From contig JALVHV010000154.1 of the NCBI GenBank assembly GCA_027028845.1, forward strand, positions 1 to 52,371: a stretch of 52,371 bases of DNA, written 5' to 3'. Both the position numbers and the translations under genes were made by a program. This document shows positions 43,032-52,371 of this stretch, one piece after another. The DNA comes from Pyrodictiaceae archaeon. Lineage in GTDB: Archaea > Thermoproteota > Thermoprotei_A > Sulfolobales > Pyrodictiaceae. Under the pieces are notes generated by a model that searched no databases, had not been told where the DNA came from, and saw only the letters and a list, made by a program, of their open reading frames with translations. Within the stretch, counting starts at the first letter, position 1. Each line of letters starts with the position of its first letter.

Positions 43032-43694
43032 TTAGACCTTACTTTTCAATATATCTTCGAGCTCGAAGCTATACTCCCTGAAGAAGTCCCTACCTATTAC
43101 TACGACATTGACCCCATTACCTGTGAAAGCGTCCCTCTTTATCGAGGAGGCTACAGCTCTCTTTGCGAGATCAACTGCTTCCTCAATGCTCAAGTCCTCC
43201 TTATATTGATCTTCTACAACACCGATTGCCGTAGGTGAACCAGAGCCCGTCACTACGTACTTCTCTTCAGTTACTCCGCCATACCAATCAATGCTATATA
43301 ATCGTGGCGCAGTATCATAGCCGCCTAGTAGTAATTGGACTATATAGGGATAGAATCTGGACGAATGCAGTATTGTTGCAAGAAGTTGGGCAGCTGCTTG
43401 TACACTCATGCGTTTTTTATTAATTAGCATATAGTGCTGAACCTCGAGGGAAAGCCACTCCGCTAGTGTCTGGGCGTCTGCTACAAGCCCTGCTGTCGTC
43501 ATAGCCATATAGTCTGATATTTTGATTATCTTTCTCGTACGCTTGTGCGCGACATAATACCCTGCTGTAGCTCTCCTATCTGCCGCCAACACTACAAAGT
43601 CGCGAAAGCGTAGCCCGACTGTCGTCGTGCCTGTCTTCCTAAGTACCTCCTCTATGCCATGCTGGCTCGGCAGCCGCGTATTAGCAGGCATCAA
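43032..43694 (-). CDS. psmB: Proteasome beta subunit, catalytically competent
   Basis: RKTG|TTTVGLRFRDFVVLAADRRATAGYYVAHKRTRKI: Thr1, Asp17, Lys33 all present. Confidence 0.95.
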   Translation of the reverse strand: MMPANTRLPSQHGIEEVLRKTGTTTVGLRFRDFVVLAADRRATAGYYVAHKRTRKIIKISDYMAMTTAGLVADAQTLAEWLSLEVQHYMLINKKRMSVQAAAQLLATILHSSRFYPYIVQLLLGGYDTAPRLYSIDWYGGVTEEKYVVTGSGSPTAIGVVEDQYKEDLSIEEAVDLAKRAVASSIKRDAFTGNGVNVVVIGRDFFREYSFELEDILKSKV

Positions 43695-43740
43695 TGTTTT
43701 CAGCCATGTAGGGCTCTAGTTTGCGGAGTCACTTATAAAC

Positions 43741-44856
43741 ATGTATACAGTTACTAAAATAGTGACTCTTAGTGATGGGTACGCTTGCCGCAAGGGTGTA
43801 GACACAGCCTTGCTTCATCATATAATGCTTCCTCAACACGTCATTGTAGGCAATGGAGCTATTAAGTCTCTATCTAGCGTAGTTACTGATGTGAAAGAGC
43901 ACCCCACAGTCGCTATAATAGCTGGGCCTAACGTGTGGAAAAAATACTCTGACGCATTCTTAGAGTCATTAGGCAGAGTAAGGGAGTACAGCGTGTTTAC
44001 TGCGAGGACGCCTTCTAGGGATTTTGCTGAGAAATTGGCGGCAGAGGTAGCTGAATATCGACCAGATGTTGTTATAGGCTTTGGTGGAGGCAAGTCGATA
44101 GACTTAGCAAAATACGTTGCATATAAGACCGGGAAGGTCATGATTAGTGTGCCGACGAGTCCCTCTCACGACGGCATTGTATCGCCTTTCGTCTCGTTGA
44201 AGGGACTTAATAGACCTTATTCTATTAGGGTTAGAACACCCTATGCCATTATAGCTGATATAGATATTATAGCGGATGCTCCGAAGCGTCTCGTTAGGGC
44301 TGGTGCTGGCGACTTAATTGCTAAGCTTACTGCCGTACGTGATTGGAAGCTTGCACACCGGCTTAAAGGCGAGTACTATGGAGAGTATGCAGCAAAGCTT
44401 GCTCTTCTCTCAGCTCGTCACATAATCGAGTATGCAGGCGAGATAGGGCGCGGAAGCAAAGAGGCTATAAGGATACTCGTTGAAGGGCTTGTGAGCAGCG
44501 GTGTTGCCATGTGTATAGCTGGCTCTACTAGGCCTGCGAGTGGATCAGAGCACTTATTCAGTCATGCTCTTGATGTACTGTATCCGGGAAGAGCTCTCCA
44601 CGGGGAACAAGTGGCCCTTGGGACTATAATGATGATGTACCTCCATGGAGGCGACTGGAGAAGAGTTAAAAGCACCGTTGAGAAAATAGGGATACCAGTC
44701 AGGGCTAAGGATTACGGCATACCGGATCACATAATCATAGAAGCTCTTACAATAGCGCATAAGATTAGACCAGAGAGATATACTATTCTCGGCGAGACAG
44801 GGCTTACCAGAAAGGCGGCTGAGCAACTAGCAAGGATAACCGGAGTTATAGACTAA
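43741..44856 (+). CDS. egsA: sn-glycerol-1-phosphate dehydrogenase
   Basis: VIGFGGGKSIDLAKYVAYKTGKVMISVPTSPSHDGIVSPFVSL; SGSEHLFSHALD...HGEQVALGT. Confidence 0.95.
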   Translation: MYTVTKIVTLSDGYACRKGVDTALLHHIMLPQHVIVGNGAIKSLSSVVTDVKEHPTVAIIAGPNVWKKYSDAFLESLGRVREYSVFTARTPSRDFAEKLAAEVAEYRPDVVIGFGGGKSIDLAKYVAYKTGKVMISVPTSPSHDGIVSPFVSLKGLNRPYSIRVRTPYAIIADIDIIADAPKRLVRAGAGDLIAKLTAVRDWKLAHRLKGEYYGEYAAKLALLSARHIIEYAGEIGRGSKEAIRILVEGLVSSGVAMCIAGSTRPASGSEHLFSHALDVLYPGRALHGEQVALGTIMMMYLHGGDWRRVKSTVEKIGIPVRAKDYGIPDHIIIEALTIAHKIRPERYTILGETGLTRKAAEQLARITGVID

Positions 44857-44884
44857 TACTATGGCCATATTGCTGAACTACCCT

Positions 44885-45685
44885 CTATCTAATTAGGTAC
44901 TTATCAAGGGTACTCAACACTCCTAGCTTAAATGAGCGCGGGCTTAGCGTGCCAGCGTCTAGGCCTCTGGCTATCTTTTTGGACAACTTGTCGGCATAGT
45001 ATGTTGGGCAAGGTAGTTTTGATGGACTCTTCTCAAGCATCGACGATATTACTCTATATGCATCATCTAGAGAGATATGTGCACCCGGGCTTACATATAT
45101 CGGACTCTTATCTCTACACTTGGGTATAACTGCATAAGCTAGTACCAGATCGCTTCTTTTCTTATCAATTAATTCCCCAATAACGCATGGAAAGTCGCGA
45201 CACGACTCTCTACTTTTGATTATTTTTAGTACTCCATAAAGCTTCTTCTTAGCGACGCCTATTGATGGCTTAGCTAACGCGAGGCCAATATGTGTTGCTA
45301 TACCAGCGTATCTTGGATGCGATACCCCGTGTCCATCAACTACTATTACGTCATAGGATTGATGTTTAAGCCCTTGTATGGCTGTATAAAATAGAGCTGC
45401 CTCTCTGAATGCCAAAAGGCCTGGAATGTATTCTAGCTTGGGCTCACCTATGGAGACGCTATACTCTATGAGGCCACAATTACTTATGTCAACAAGGGCG
45501 GCTATTGCTACACCACCATATCTCTTAGAATACGCTGCATCAAGACCCAGTGCGGTTCTCGGGGTTCTTGATAACCTGGCTTTAATGCTAGATAGTGCTT
45601 TTTCTGATATTTTCTTTTGAATATGGATAAGCGTATCTATGTTGAGACTGTGCTTCTGCGTGAATATTTCGCCTCCATCCCACAA
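44885..45685 (-). CDS. nfi: Endonuclease V
   Basis: ALGLDAAYS, YIPGLLAFREAALF, DVIVVDGHGVSHPRYAGIATHIGLAL, SIGVAKKKLYG. Confidence 0.93.
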   Translation of the reverse strand: MWDGGEIFTQKHSLNIDTLIHIQKKISEKALSSIKARLSRTPRTALGLDAAYSKRYGGVAIAALVDISNCGLIEYSVSIGEPKLEYIPGLLAFREAALFYTAIQGLKHQSYDVIVVDGHGVSHPRYAGIATHIGLALAKPSIGVAKKKLYGVLKIIKSRESCRDFPCVIGELIDKKRSDLVLAYAVIPKCRDKSPIYVSPGAHISLDDAYRVISSMLEKSPSKLPCPTYYADKLSKKIARGLDAGTLSPRSFKLGVLSTLDKYLIR

Positions 45686-45773
45686 TTAAAGTAAATTTAA
45701 TTCGGTGCATCCTTATTTTAGGTTTTGTTTATCATATAGTACGCAGAGAATGAAAAGAGCTAATTATTACGCA

Positions 45774-46394
45774 CTAAAAGAGCTTTATTGATTCCTCCTT
45801 AGCCTTTACCCTATCATCTTCACGCACTATTACTAAGATATCTATACCATCACCCGATAACGCGTCTCGTTCTATAGCTGCTCTTATGGAATCAATAACC
45901 ATTTTCTTTGCATCCTCTACTCCCATATCTCTGCTATACCGTGTTTCTAGGACACCTATTGCTATGGGTGCACCCGATCCAAGAGCTGCAAAGTCGTCCT
46001 CAATAAGTGAGCCAAGAGGGTCCATTACGTATAGTTTTGGCTCTCCTTCCAGATCTATTCCACCTATCAAAACCTCCGAGAAGAATGGGAAATATTTATA
46101 AGAATACAGTATTGTTGCTAATAGCTTAGCTGCTGCTCTAATACTTATACGTTTGCCAACTACTAGATTGTAATAATCAATGTTTGCTTTTAGCATCTTT
46201 GTTATAGCCTGAATATCTGCAAATAACCCAGCAAGCGCCATACCGAGATAATCAGTTATCTTATAGACCTTCTTACCAGCTTTACTTGCTACATAGCCAC
46301 CATAACTAACACGTCTCTCAGCACCGAGAATTACAAAGTCTTTTCCTCTAACACCTACTGCTGTTGCGCCTATACCGTATTCGTGATAGCTCAT
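45774..46394 (-). CDS. psmB: Proteasome beta-type subunit, predicted non-catalytic (Thr1 replaced)
   Basis: GIG|ATAVGVRGKDFVILGAERRVSYGGYVASKAGKK aligned to TTTVG...: Thr1->Ala, Asp17->Glu, Lys33 kept. Confidence 0.88.
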   Translation of the reverse strand: MSYHEYGIGATAVGVRGKDFVILGAERRVSYGGYVASKAGKKVYKITDYLGMALAGLFADIQAITKMLKANIDYYNLVVGKRISIRAAAKLLATILYSYKYFPFFSEVLIGGIDLEGEPKLYVMDPLGSLIEDDFAALGSGAPIAIGVLETRYSRDMGVEDAKKMVIDSIRAAIERDALSGDGIDILVIVREDDRVKAKEESIKLF

Positions 46395-46580
46395 AATTCT
46401 CTTGCCCCAAGGCTAGTCCTAGCCTAATATTCAGTATAAATATGATTTTGCCTAAACAACAAATGCTATCCTCTTTTCTACAGAGGAATAGTTTCAACGG
46501 AGACACAGCCAAGGAATAGAACACCTATCTCTATTAGCTTTTATCAAAAGAAAGCATAATGACTAATTGCAGGGAGATAA

Positions 46581-47093
46581 TTGTTATTGACAAGATACAT
46601 AAGGAAGTGCCCCTACTGCGGATCAAGTAATGTGGTCGTAGATTATAATAGAGGGATTGTCGTTTGCAGGGACTGTGGAACAGTAATAGATGATACTGTA
46701 TACGATTATACTGCTGCTAACATGCAAGTGTACAAAGGAGCCAGAACCAGCATCGAGAGACGTTATACCATTACAGAAACAGAGCTAATAAACTTCAACT
46801 TTAATAAGCTAGTTCTATCAACAAAACTTTCAAAAAAACTTAGGGAAACTAACCCTCATTACTTAGCTAAGCTAACCTCAATCCTCATGTATGAAAATGA
46901 ATTATTAAACAATGAGTGCTTGACAACACTTGTTCGCCGACTAAATGGTAATCTAAAGGTCTTAGCGATAGAGATAGCTAAGTCCATTAAACAAGGAGAG
47001 TATCCATTAATATCATATTATTCTCGGAAATACAATGTATCGAGAAGCAGGATAAAAAGAGTAGTTAGAAACGTGCTGAAATGCATAGATTAA
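46581..47093 (+). CDS. TFB-like Zn-ribbon protein without cyclin folds, C-terminal HTH-like
   Basis: RKCPYCGSSNVVVDYNRGIVVCRDCGTVIDDTVYDY ribbon; C-term YPLISYYSRKYNVSRSRIKRVVRNVLK. Confidence 0.65.
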   Translation: MLLTRYIRKCPYCGSSNVVVDYNRGIVVCRDCGTVIDDTVYDYTAANMQVYKGARTSIERRYTITETELINFNFNKLVLSTKLSKKLRETNPHYLAKLTSILMYENELLNNECLTTLVRRLNGNLKVLAIEIAKSIKQGEYPLISYYSRKYNVSRSRIKRVVRNVLKCID

Positions 47094-47174
47094 TCTCCAA
47101 AATAATATTACCATCGCAATACTATAGACACTATTATAGGGTGAACTCCAAGTAAGCCCTACGAGGAGCCTACT

Positions 47175-48296
47175 ATGCAGAAAGAAGGCATACAAGAACT
47201 TCCTTGGATAGAAAGACATAAGAATGCTCAAAAGCTCATAAGCACTGTCTTAGCCCTTAGACGCATACATGTATATACGTCTGATGAGATTGTGAGAATA
47301 GTTGGGGATCGATACCGCAAAATTAGGAAAAGAAAACCGGGTTTATATGGAAAAAAAGAACTTGAACTAAAGCGCTTAGAAGTCGTATTTAATGTGGTGC
47401 ATTCTAGGCTACGAGAAATAGCTAAACTCCCTAATCTGGAGGAGATGAGTGATTTTCACCGAGCACTTGTGGAGAACTTTGTGGGAACAAGCTATGAGAA
47501 TTCACTTAGAAAGGTACGGAGAGCCCTTAAACTTATACGTGAGTTCTGGAACGAGTATAAATTACTGATACTATCAGCGCAAGATTCGAGAGAAGCGAGC
47601 CGTTATAGAAGGGAAGGGAGTGGGCGTATACTTTCCGTTGTTCGCCGCCTTAAAAGAGACCTTGAAGTTCTGCGCAAAGTTCACCAAGAACTACTTCACA
47701 CCCATATTATATCTGAGGGGTTACCAGTAGTTGTTGTAGCGGGTATACCTAGTTCTGGTAAATCAACACTAGTTAGGCATTTATCGACAGCAAAACCAGA
47801 AGTAGCTCCATATCCCTTTACAACTAAGAGCATAATAGTTGGGAAAACAAGGCACGAAGGAATAGAATTCTATATAGTTGATACTCCGGGTATTTTAGAG
47901 AGGCCGCGATCAAAGCAGAATGAAATAGAGAGGAAAGCCCTTGCAGCCATAAGCTCGCTCCCTGATATTATTCTATATTTATTTGACCCATCGGATGAAA
48001 GAGTGCAAGACATAGACGAACAAATAGCATTATTAAGAGATATATATGATAATATAGTTAGGAAACGCGATATAGGACTTATAATAGCATTCAATAAAAC
48101 CGACATAGCAAATATTAGTGATGCTCTAATAAGAGTCTCAGAAAGTATCCAAGACATACTCGCTTCGAAACATATCTGCATAGACCAGATTATTCCGATT
48201 TCCGCGCTAACTGGCAAGAATATAGATAGCCTTATGAGAGCCATTCATCTATGCCTACGAAGAGTCACACCATGGCTCTTCATAGATAATGTATAA
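47175..48296 (+). CDS. NOG1-family GTP-binding protein
   Basis: VVVVAGIPSSGKSTLVRHLSTAKPEVAPYPFTTKSIIVG, DTPGILERP, NKTD. Confidence 0.93.
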   Translation: MQKEGIQELPWIERHKNAQKLISTVLALRRIHVYTSDEIVRIVGDRYRKIRKRKPGLYGKKELELKRLEVVFNVVHSRLREIAKLPNLEEMSDFHRALVENFVGTSYENSLRKVRRALKLIREFWNEYKLLILSAQDSREASRYRREGSGRILSVVRRLKRDLEVLRKVHQELLHTHIISEGLPVVVVAGIPSSGKSTLVRHLSTAKPEVAPYPFTTKSIIVGKTRHEGIEFYIVDTPGILERPRSKQNEIERKALAAISSLPDIILYLFDPSDERVQDIDEQIALLRDIYDNIVRKRDIGLIIAFNKTDIANISDALIRVSESIQDILASKHICIDQIIPISALTGKNIDSLMRAIHLCLRRVTPWLFIDNV

Positions 48297-48307
48297 ACCT
48301 AATTCAA

Positions 48308-49381
48308 TTATCTTCGAAAACAAATTCCCTTAACCCCGATAATGAATGGCTTATTTAACTCGCCTCCTTCAATGAACTCTATCCTGGCATTGGGAATTAG
48401 TTGTTCGAGTATCTTTACGTTTGTCCATGCATGCATTGTGAGTTTAGAGCCGCCTAGTATGGATTCGCCACAAGCAAGAGCTGCATATACAAGCACCATA
48501 TCAGAAGCATGTCTGTCAAGCGCCTTACCCGTAACAAGATCTTCGTAAAGTCGCTGGGCTGCCTCCTGTCCAACTACCTCTGCACGCTTTCCCTTGGCTC
48601 CAAGCGAGTCGCCACCGAGTATAGAGTTCCTAGTATAGGCCCAGACGACAATACCGCTACCTGGGCCCAAGTGAGGGTCACGGCTCGGCTCATACCACTC
48701 AGTATCTATCCTTATGGGTATACTGCCCAGCTTGTTACGCAAATACTCCTCGGCGCTACGAGCTTGTCTCTCTGCAACATGCCTCGGGAGCCGAACTGCG
48801 TGGGAAAGCCCTTCAATAGCTCTAATCTCTCCTCTCTCCTTTAGGCTAACACTTCTTAACATGCGTGGAGGGTTAGGTACATTAACCACCACTATTCCGC
48901 CGCCACGAGGATAATGTCCCCTCCTCCTTACCACGATATCTATGCTAAACCCGAATTTTTCAAGGAGCCGAGAAAATACGAACCGCATATAGTCTATCGG
49001 TGGGCTCCACGGTACATCAGTTCCACCACGTATCTCGACACTAATGGGTCCAGGAGCAAATGCCATAACAGGTAGAATAGCTTGCATAACCAGCGTTACA
49101 CTACCCGCTGTACCTATATTAAACCTAAAAGTACCGCTCCGGATACTTCCCGGCCTAAACACTATCTCTGTCGAGCCTAGATGAAGCCCATCTACCTTTG
49201 CACCAGATAGCTCAGCAACTGCCCGAACAGAAACCATATGTTGTCTTTGTAGACCTGGGCGGGGACGCTTAGCCCTAATATTGATTATCCTTATCTCTCT
49301 GCCAAGCAGAGCTGCAAGGGCAAGCGAGGTGCGCAGTATTTGTCCACCACCCTCACCAATACTACCATCTATCACTATCAA
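48308..49381 (-). CDS. rtcA: RNA 3'-terminal phosphate cyclase
   Basis: IDGSIGEGGGQILRTSLALAALLGREIRIINIRAKRPRPGLQRQH; HASDMVLVYAAL. Confidence 0.95.
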   Translation of the reverse strand: MIVIDGSIGEGGGQILRTSLALAALLGREIRIINIRAKRPRPGLQRQHMVSVRAVAELSGAKVDGLHLGSTEIVFRPGSIRSGTFRFNIGTAGSVTLVMQAILPVMAFAPGPISVEIRGGTDVPWSPPIDYMRFVFSRLLEKFGFSIDIVVRRRGHYPRGGGIVVVNVPNPPRMLRSVSLKERGEIRAIEGLSHAVRLPRHVAERQARSAEEYLRNKLGSIPIRIDTEWYEPSRDPHLGPGSGIVVWAYTRNSILGGDSLGAKGKRAEVVGQEAAQRLYEDLVTGKALDRHASDMVLVYAALACGESILGGSKLTMHAWTNVKILEQLIPNARIEFIEGGELNKPFIIGVKGICFRR

Positions 49382-49397
49382 CTCTGGTCACCTCCTA

Positions 49398-49928
49398 CTA
49401 GTCTTTCATAGCTATCCTTTGTATACGCTCAACACCCCTTATAGAATCAATATAGCTAGAAACACTCGGAGGAACTAGTCTTCTCCACTCATCATTACCA
49501 CTAAGCATGAGGTTGCGTACATGGGTTGCACTATATTCGTCTCTGCTAAAGCTAGGGGGCTCGATAATCCTGTAGCCGTATTCACTAAATAATCTAACTA
49601 CCAATGGATTACGCGAGAACACTACCTGGAACCTAGGCACAAGCAACTCTATGTAACGTGGCCACACAAAGTTCATAGCAATATCTTGTACCGGTACCAA
49701 GTAGACCCGGGAAACATCGATACCAGCATCACGGAGAGCAAGGCGAAGCATCTCTATACGCTCTCCTGCTGTAAAGGGATTCTTAATAGTATGGCTTTCC
49801 TGAGCGGATCCAATAACTATGATAAGCTCATCAACATGCCTCATGCACCACTTTATAACCTCTATGTGGCCCCAGTGAGGAGGCTGGAAGCGCCCAACAA
49901 AGAGGCCGCGTCGAACTATGAGCGTCAC
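49398..49928 (-). CDS. Nicotinamide-nucleotide adenylyltransferase
   Basis: RGLFVGRFQPPHWGHIEVIKWC...IVIGSAQESHTIKNPFTAGERIEML. Confidence 0.95.
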   Translation of the reverse strand: MTLIVRRGLFVGRFQPPHWGHIEVIKWCMRHVDELIIVIGSAQESHTIKNPFTAGERIEMLRLALRDAGIDVSRVYLVPVQDIAMNFVWPRYIELLVPRFQVVFSRNPLVVRLFSEYGYRIIEPPSFSRDEYSATHVRNLMLSGNDEWRRLVPPSVSSYIDSIRGVERIQRIAMKD

Positions 49929-50961
49929 TAATCAGCACCAAGAAGACGAGGAGACATTGCCTCAAAAAAACTTCACCGAAGAGCTAGCCATCCTGCGCAA
50001 AGCACTAACAAAGGTTATAGAGAGAAATGCAGAGAAAGCAAAGAGAATAACCGCAAGGTATGGCTGGATACATGTACACCAAGCAGCAAGATACATTGAA
50101 CTCTTATCCATGGATGATCTAGAAAAAATCCTAGAGACAAAGCCTCTTAAAACAATACGTACTAACACGCTACTAACCACTAGGGATAGGCTAATTGAGA
50201 GACTAGAAGCTAAGGGGCTCTTAGTAAAAGAGTATAAACCAACACCCTATGGCATCATCGTTGAACATACACCTATACCAATAGGCGCGCTACATGAGTA
50301 CATGCTAGGGCTCTATACAATACAGGGCCCAGCCTCAATGCTGGCAGTACTAGCACAGGAACCGGAACAGGCCAACAGGGTACTTGACATGTGCGCCGGT
50401 GCTGGTATAAAAACAACACAAATAGCACAACACAATAACCGTGCAAAAATAATTGCGCTAGACATAAATAATAGGAAACTATTGGCTCTTAAGAATAATC
50501 TAAGCCGCTTACACGTGGATAACGTAGTAGCGATAAACATGGATGCCCGAGAGGCCCCCAAGCTGGGAAAATTCGACTCAATACTACTTGACGCGCCATG
50601 TAGCGGGGAAGGCCTAATACCGTACCCTGCTAAGACTAGGCCACGCACTATAGACGACATACTCACACGAGTCCATCTCCAACTTCAACTACTAGATGCA
50701 GCCCTTAGCACAGCTAGGAGGAGCGCAATAATAATCTACACGACTTGTAGCATGAGCTTCGAGGAAAACGAGTACGTTATCGACACACTGCTTAAGAAAC
50801 GGGGAGACTTCGAGATAGAGCAACCACGCATACCAGGAGAGCCCGGAAGAACAAGCTATGCTGGCTTAAGAACAGACCCCTCCCTAGCTAGGTGTAGACG
50901 CCTCTTCCCACACATACATCGCACAGAGGGCTTCACGATATGCAAACTAAGAAAAACATAG
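49918..50961 (+). CDS. NSUN/NOL1-NOP2-Sun family RNA m5C methyltransferase
   Basis: VLDMCAGAGIKTTQIAQ, SILLDAPCSGEG, IIYTTCSMSFEENE. Confidence 0.93.
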   Translation: MSVTNQHQEDEETLPQKNFTEELAILRKALTKVIERNAEKAKRITARYGWIHVHQAARYIELLSMDDLEKILETKPLKTIRTNTLLTTRDRLIERLEAKGLLVKEYKPTPYGIIVEHTPIPIGALHEYMLGLYTIQGPASMLAVLAQEPEQANRVLDMCAGAGIKTTQIAQHNNRAKIIALDINNRKLLALKNNLSRLHVDNVVAINMDAREAPKLGKFDSILLDAPCSGEGLIPYPAKTRPRTIDDILTRVHLQLQLLDAALSTARRSAIIIYTTCSMSFEENEYVIDTLLKKRGDFEIEQPRIPGEPGRTSYAGLRTDPSLARCRRLFPHIHRTEGFTICKLRKT

Positions 50962-51491
50962 AGTACAAGCACTGTAATAAGAAGACAAAGGTATCGCTGA
51001 GCAAGTTTATCAGCGAGTGCCTAGGACTTAGCCTAGAAGAGCTCCTAAGAGACAAAGAGCTTGTATGCAGAGAGAAAGAACGCAGCATAGACATATATGT
51101 GGCGAGGAAAAACCTAGTTGAAGAACTCTCCACGATGCAGAACAAGGGACTAACACCCTTCACTGTGGGCATACACGTAGTAAGACTTAGAGGAGAAAAG
51201 TTAGTGCCATTACTTGGTCTTGCAGCCATAATACGTTTAGAGAACAAAATACCGCCGCCGAGGGGATACGTCGTCATTAATACTCGTGCTGAGAAGTTAT
51301 TCCTCTACGGTAGAGATGTATTCGGCGAAAACGTGGCAGAGGTAAGGACACCAGAATGTAAGGAGAACTATGTACTAGTTCTAAACCAGCTACATGACCC
51401 CCTAGGCTGGGGACGATTACTAAGACGCCAAAACACTATTTATATTCAAAACATCATTGATGCTGGCTGGTACCTTAGAAGCGGGGTGTAG
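50940..51491 (+). CDS. NIP7/PUA-like RNA-binding protein (tentative)
   Basis: RAEKLFLYGRDVFGENVAEVRTPECKENYVLVLNQLHDPLGWGRLL; overlaps the end of the NSUN gene. Confidence 0.5.
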   Translation: MQTKKNIEYKHCNKKTKVSLSKFISECLGLSLEELLRDKELVCREKERSIDIYVARKNLVEELSTMQNKGLTPFTVGIHVVRLRGEKLVPLLGLAAIIRLENKIPPPRGYVVINTRAEKLFLYGRDVFGENVAEVRTPECKENYVLVLNQLHDPLGWGRLLRRQNTIYIQNIIDAGWYLRSGV

Positions 51492-51496
51492 CGCGC

Positions 51497-52282
51497 TTGC
51501 CGCTAAACGATGGCGACTTCGTACTAGTGGAATATACTCTTAGGGTAAAAGATACAGGAAAACTCGTAGACACTACGAGCGAGGAGGAGGCTAAGAAAGA
51601 AGGAACCTACGATCCGAGAGAACGATACGGACCAAGACTCGTCATAGTAGGCGAGGGCAGACTATTACCGGGGCTAGAGAAAGCACTAAAGGAGCTAGAC
51701 GAAGGCCAGGAGAAAACCATAGAAATACCGCCCGAGGACGCCTTCGGCAAACGAGACCCATCTAAGATAAAAATCATGCATCGCAACGCCTTCCTAAAAA
51801 GCGGGGTAGTACCGGAACCAGGTAAAGTAGTTGAAATAAACGGCCAATTAGCAGTAATAAGAAGTGTAACAGGAGGACGAGTAGTAGTCGACTTCAACCA
51901 TCCACTAGCAGGAAGAACCATTGAGGCAAAAATCAAAGTGGTAAAAGTACTCAAAGCACCTGAGGAAAAGCTATTACACCTCGTTCTGAGAAGACTACCG
52001 CCATCAATCAAGGAGGATGACGTGAAGATAGAGTATACACCAGAGGAGAAGAAAGCACGAGTAATTATGAACGAGAAAGCCCTCGGAATACAAGACCTAC
52101 AGGTAGCCAAGCGCATAGTGGTTCTAGAGGCCGCGAAATATCTAAAAGACGAAGTAAAGGAAATAGAGTTTGTAGAGACGGTGAAACTAGAGACTAAGAA
52201 ACAAGAAGAGAAAACCGAGCAAGAGCAAGGAGGTAAACAAACAAGTACAGAGACACCACAAGCAGAGACAACAAATGCTTAG
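51497..52282 (+). CDS. FKBP-type peptidyl-prolyl cis-trans isomerase (SlyD-like)
   Basis: GDFVLVEYTLRVKDTGKLVDTTSEEEA...GEGRLLPGLEKALKELDEGQEKTIEIPPEDAFGKRDPSKIKI...FNHPLAGRTI. Confidence 0.95.
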   Translation: MPLNDGDFVLVEYTLRVKDTGKLVDTTSEEEAKKEGTYDPRERYGPRLVIVGEGRLLPGLEKALKELDEGQEKTIEIPPEDAFGKRDPSKIKIMHRNAFLKSGVVPEPGKVVEINGQLAVIRSVTGGRVVVDFNHPLAGRTIEAKIKVVKVLKAPEEKLLHLVLRRLPPSIKEDDVKIEYTPEEKKARVIMNEKALGIQDLQVAKRIVVLEAAKYLKDEVKEIEFVETVKLETKKQEEKTEQEQGGKQTSTETPQAETTNA

Positions 52283-52371
52283 AGCTAAAGGCTTCACAGA
52301 CACATGTACTCATCACTTCGGATATTCATAACTCTTTTAACATCACTGCAACTTTGCTTCAAAAAATTCAC

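Overview
The window is a gene-dense stretch of a hyperthermophilic crenarchaeal chromosome. Codon style, the aIF2-beta / RNAP / NOG1 / FttA gene set and moderate GC suggest a Pyrodictiaceae-like (Hyperthermus/Pyrodictium-type) organism; that taxonomic call is inference. The core is the archaeal RNAP-str region on the minus strand: rpoH-rpoB-rpoA1-rpoA2-rpl30e-nusA-rps12, then rps7-EF1A-rps10-tRNA-Ser(UGA). It is flanked by translation, RNA-processing, proteasome and lipid genes: LSm, L37e, FttA/aCPSF1, two proteasome beta subunits, G1P dehydrogenase, endonuclease V, NOG1, RtcA, NMN adenylyltransferase, NSUN methylase and an FKBP PPIase. I see no CRISPR array, defense island, prophage or intact transposon. 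The best leads are in the non-coding and small-ORF space: (1) a candidate H/ACA-type guide RNA at 12065-12144 (-); (2) an H-type pseudoknot or operator cluster between a W/Y/P-rich DUF5320-like pair and a DUF134 regulator (25625-25690); (3) a structured leader upstream of a nucleoside phosphorylase; (4) an unlisted 52-aa AbrB-like ORF after hsp20; (5) a proteasome beta subunit lacking the catalytic Thr; (6) a truncated TFB-like Zn-ribbon factor; (7) an amidohydrolase-fold protein without metal ligands; (8) an amber-interrupted ORF at the left edge.
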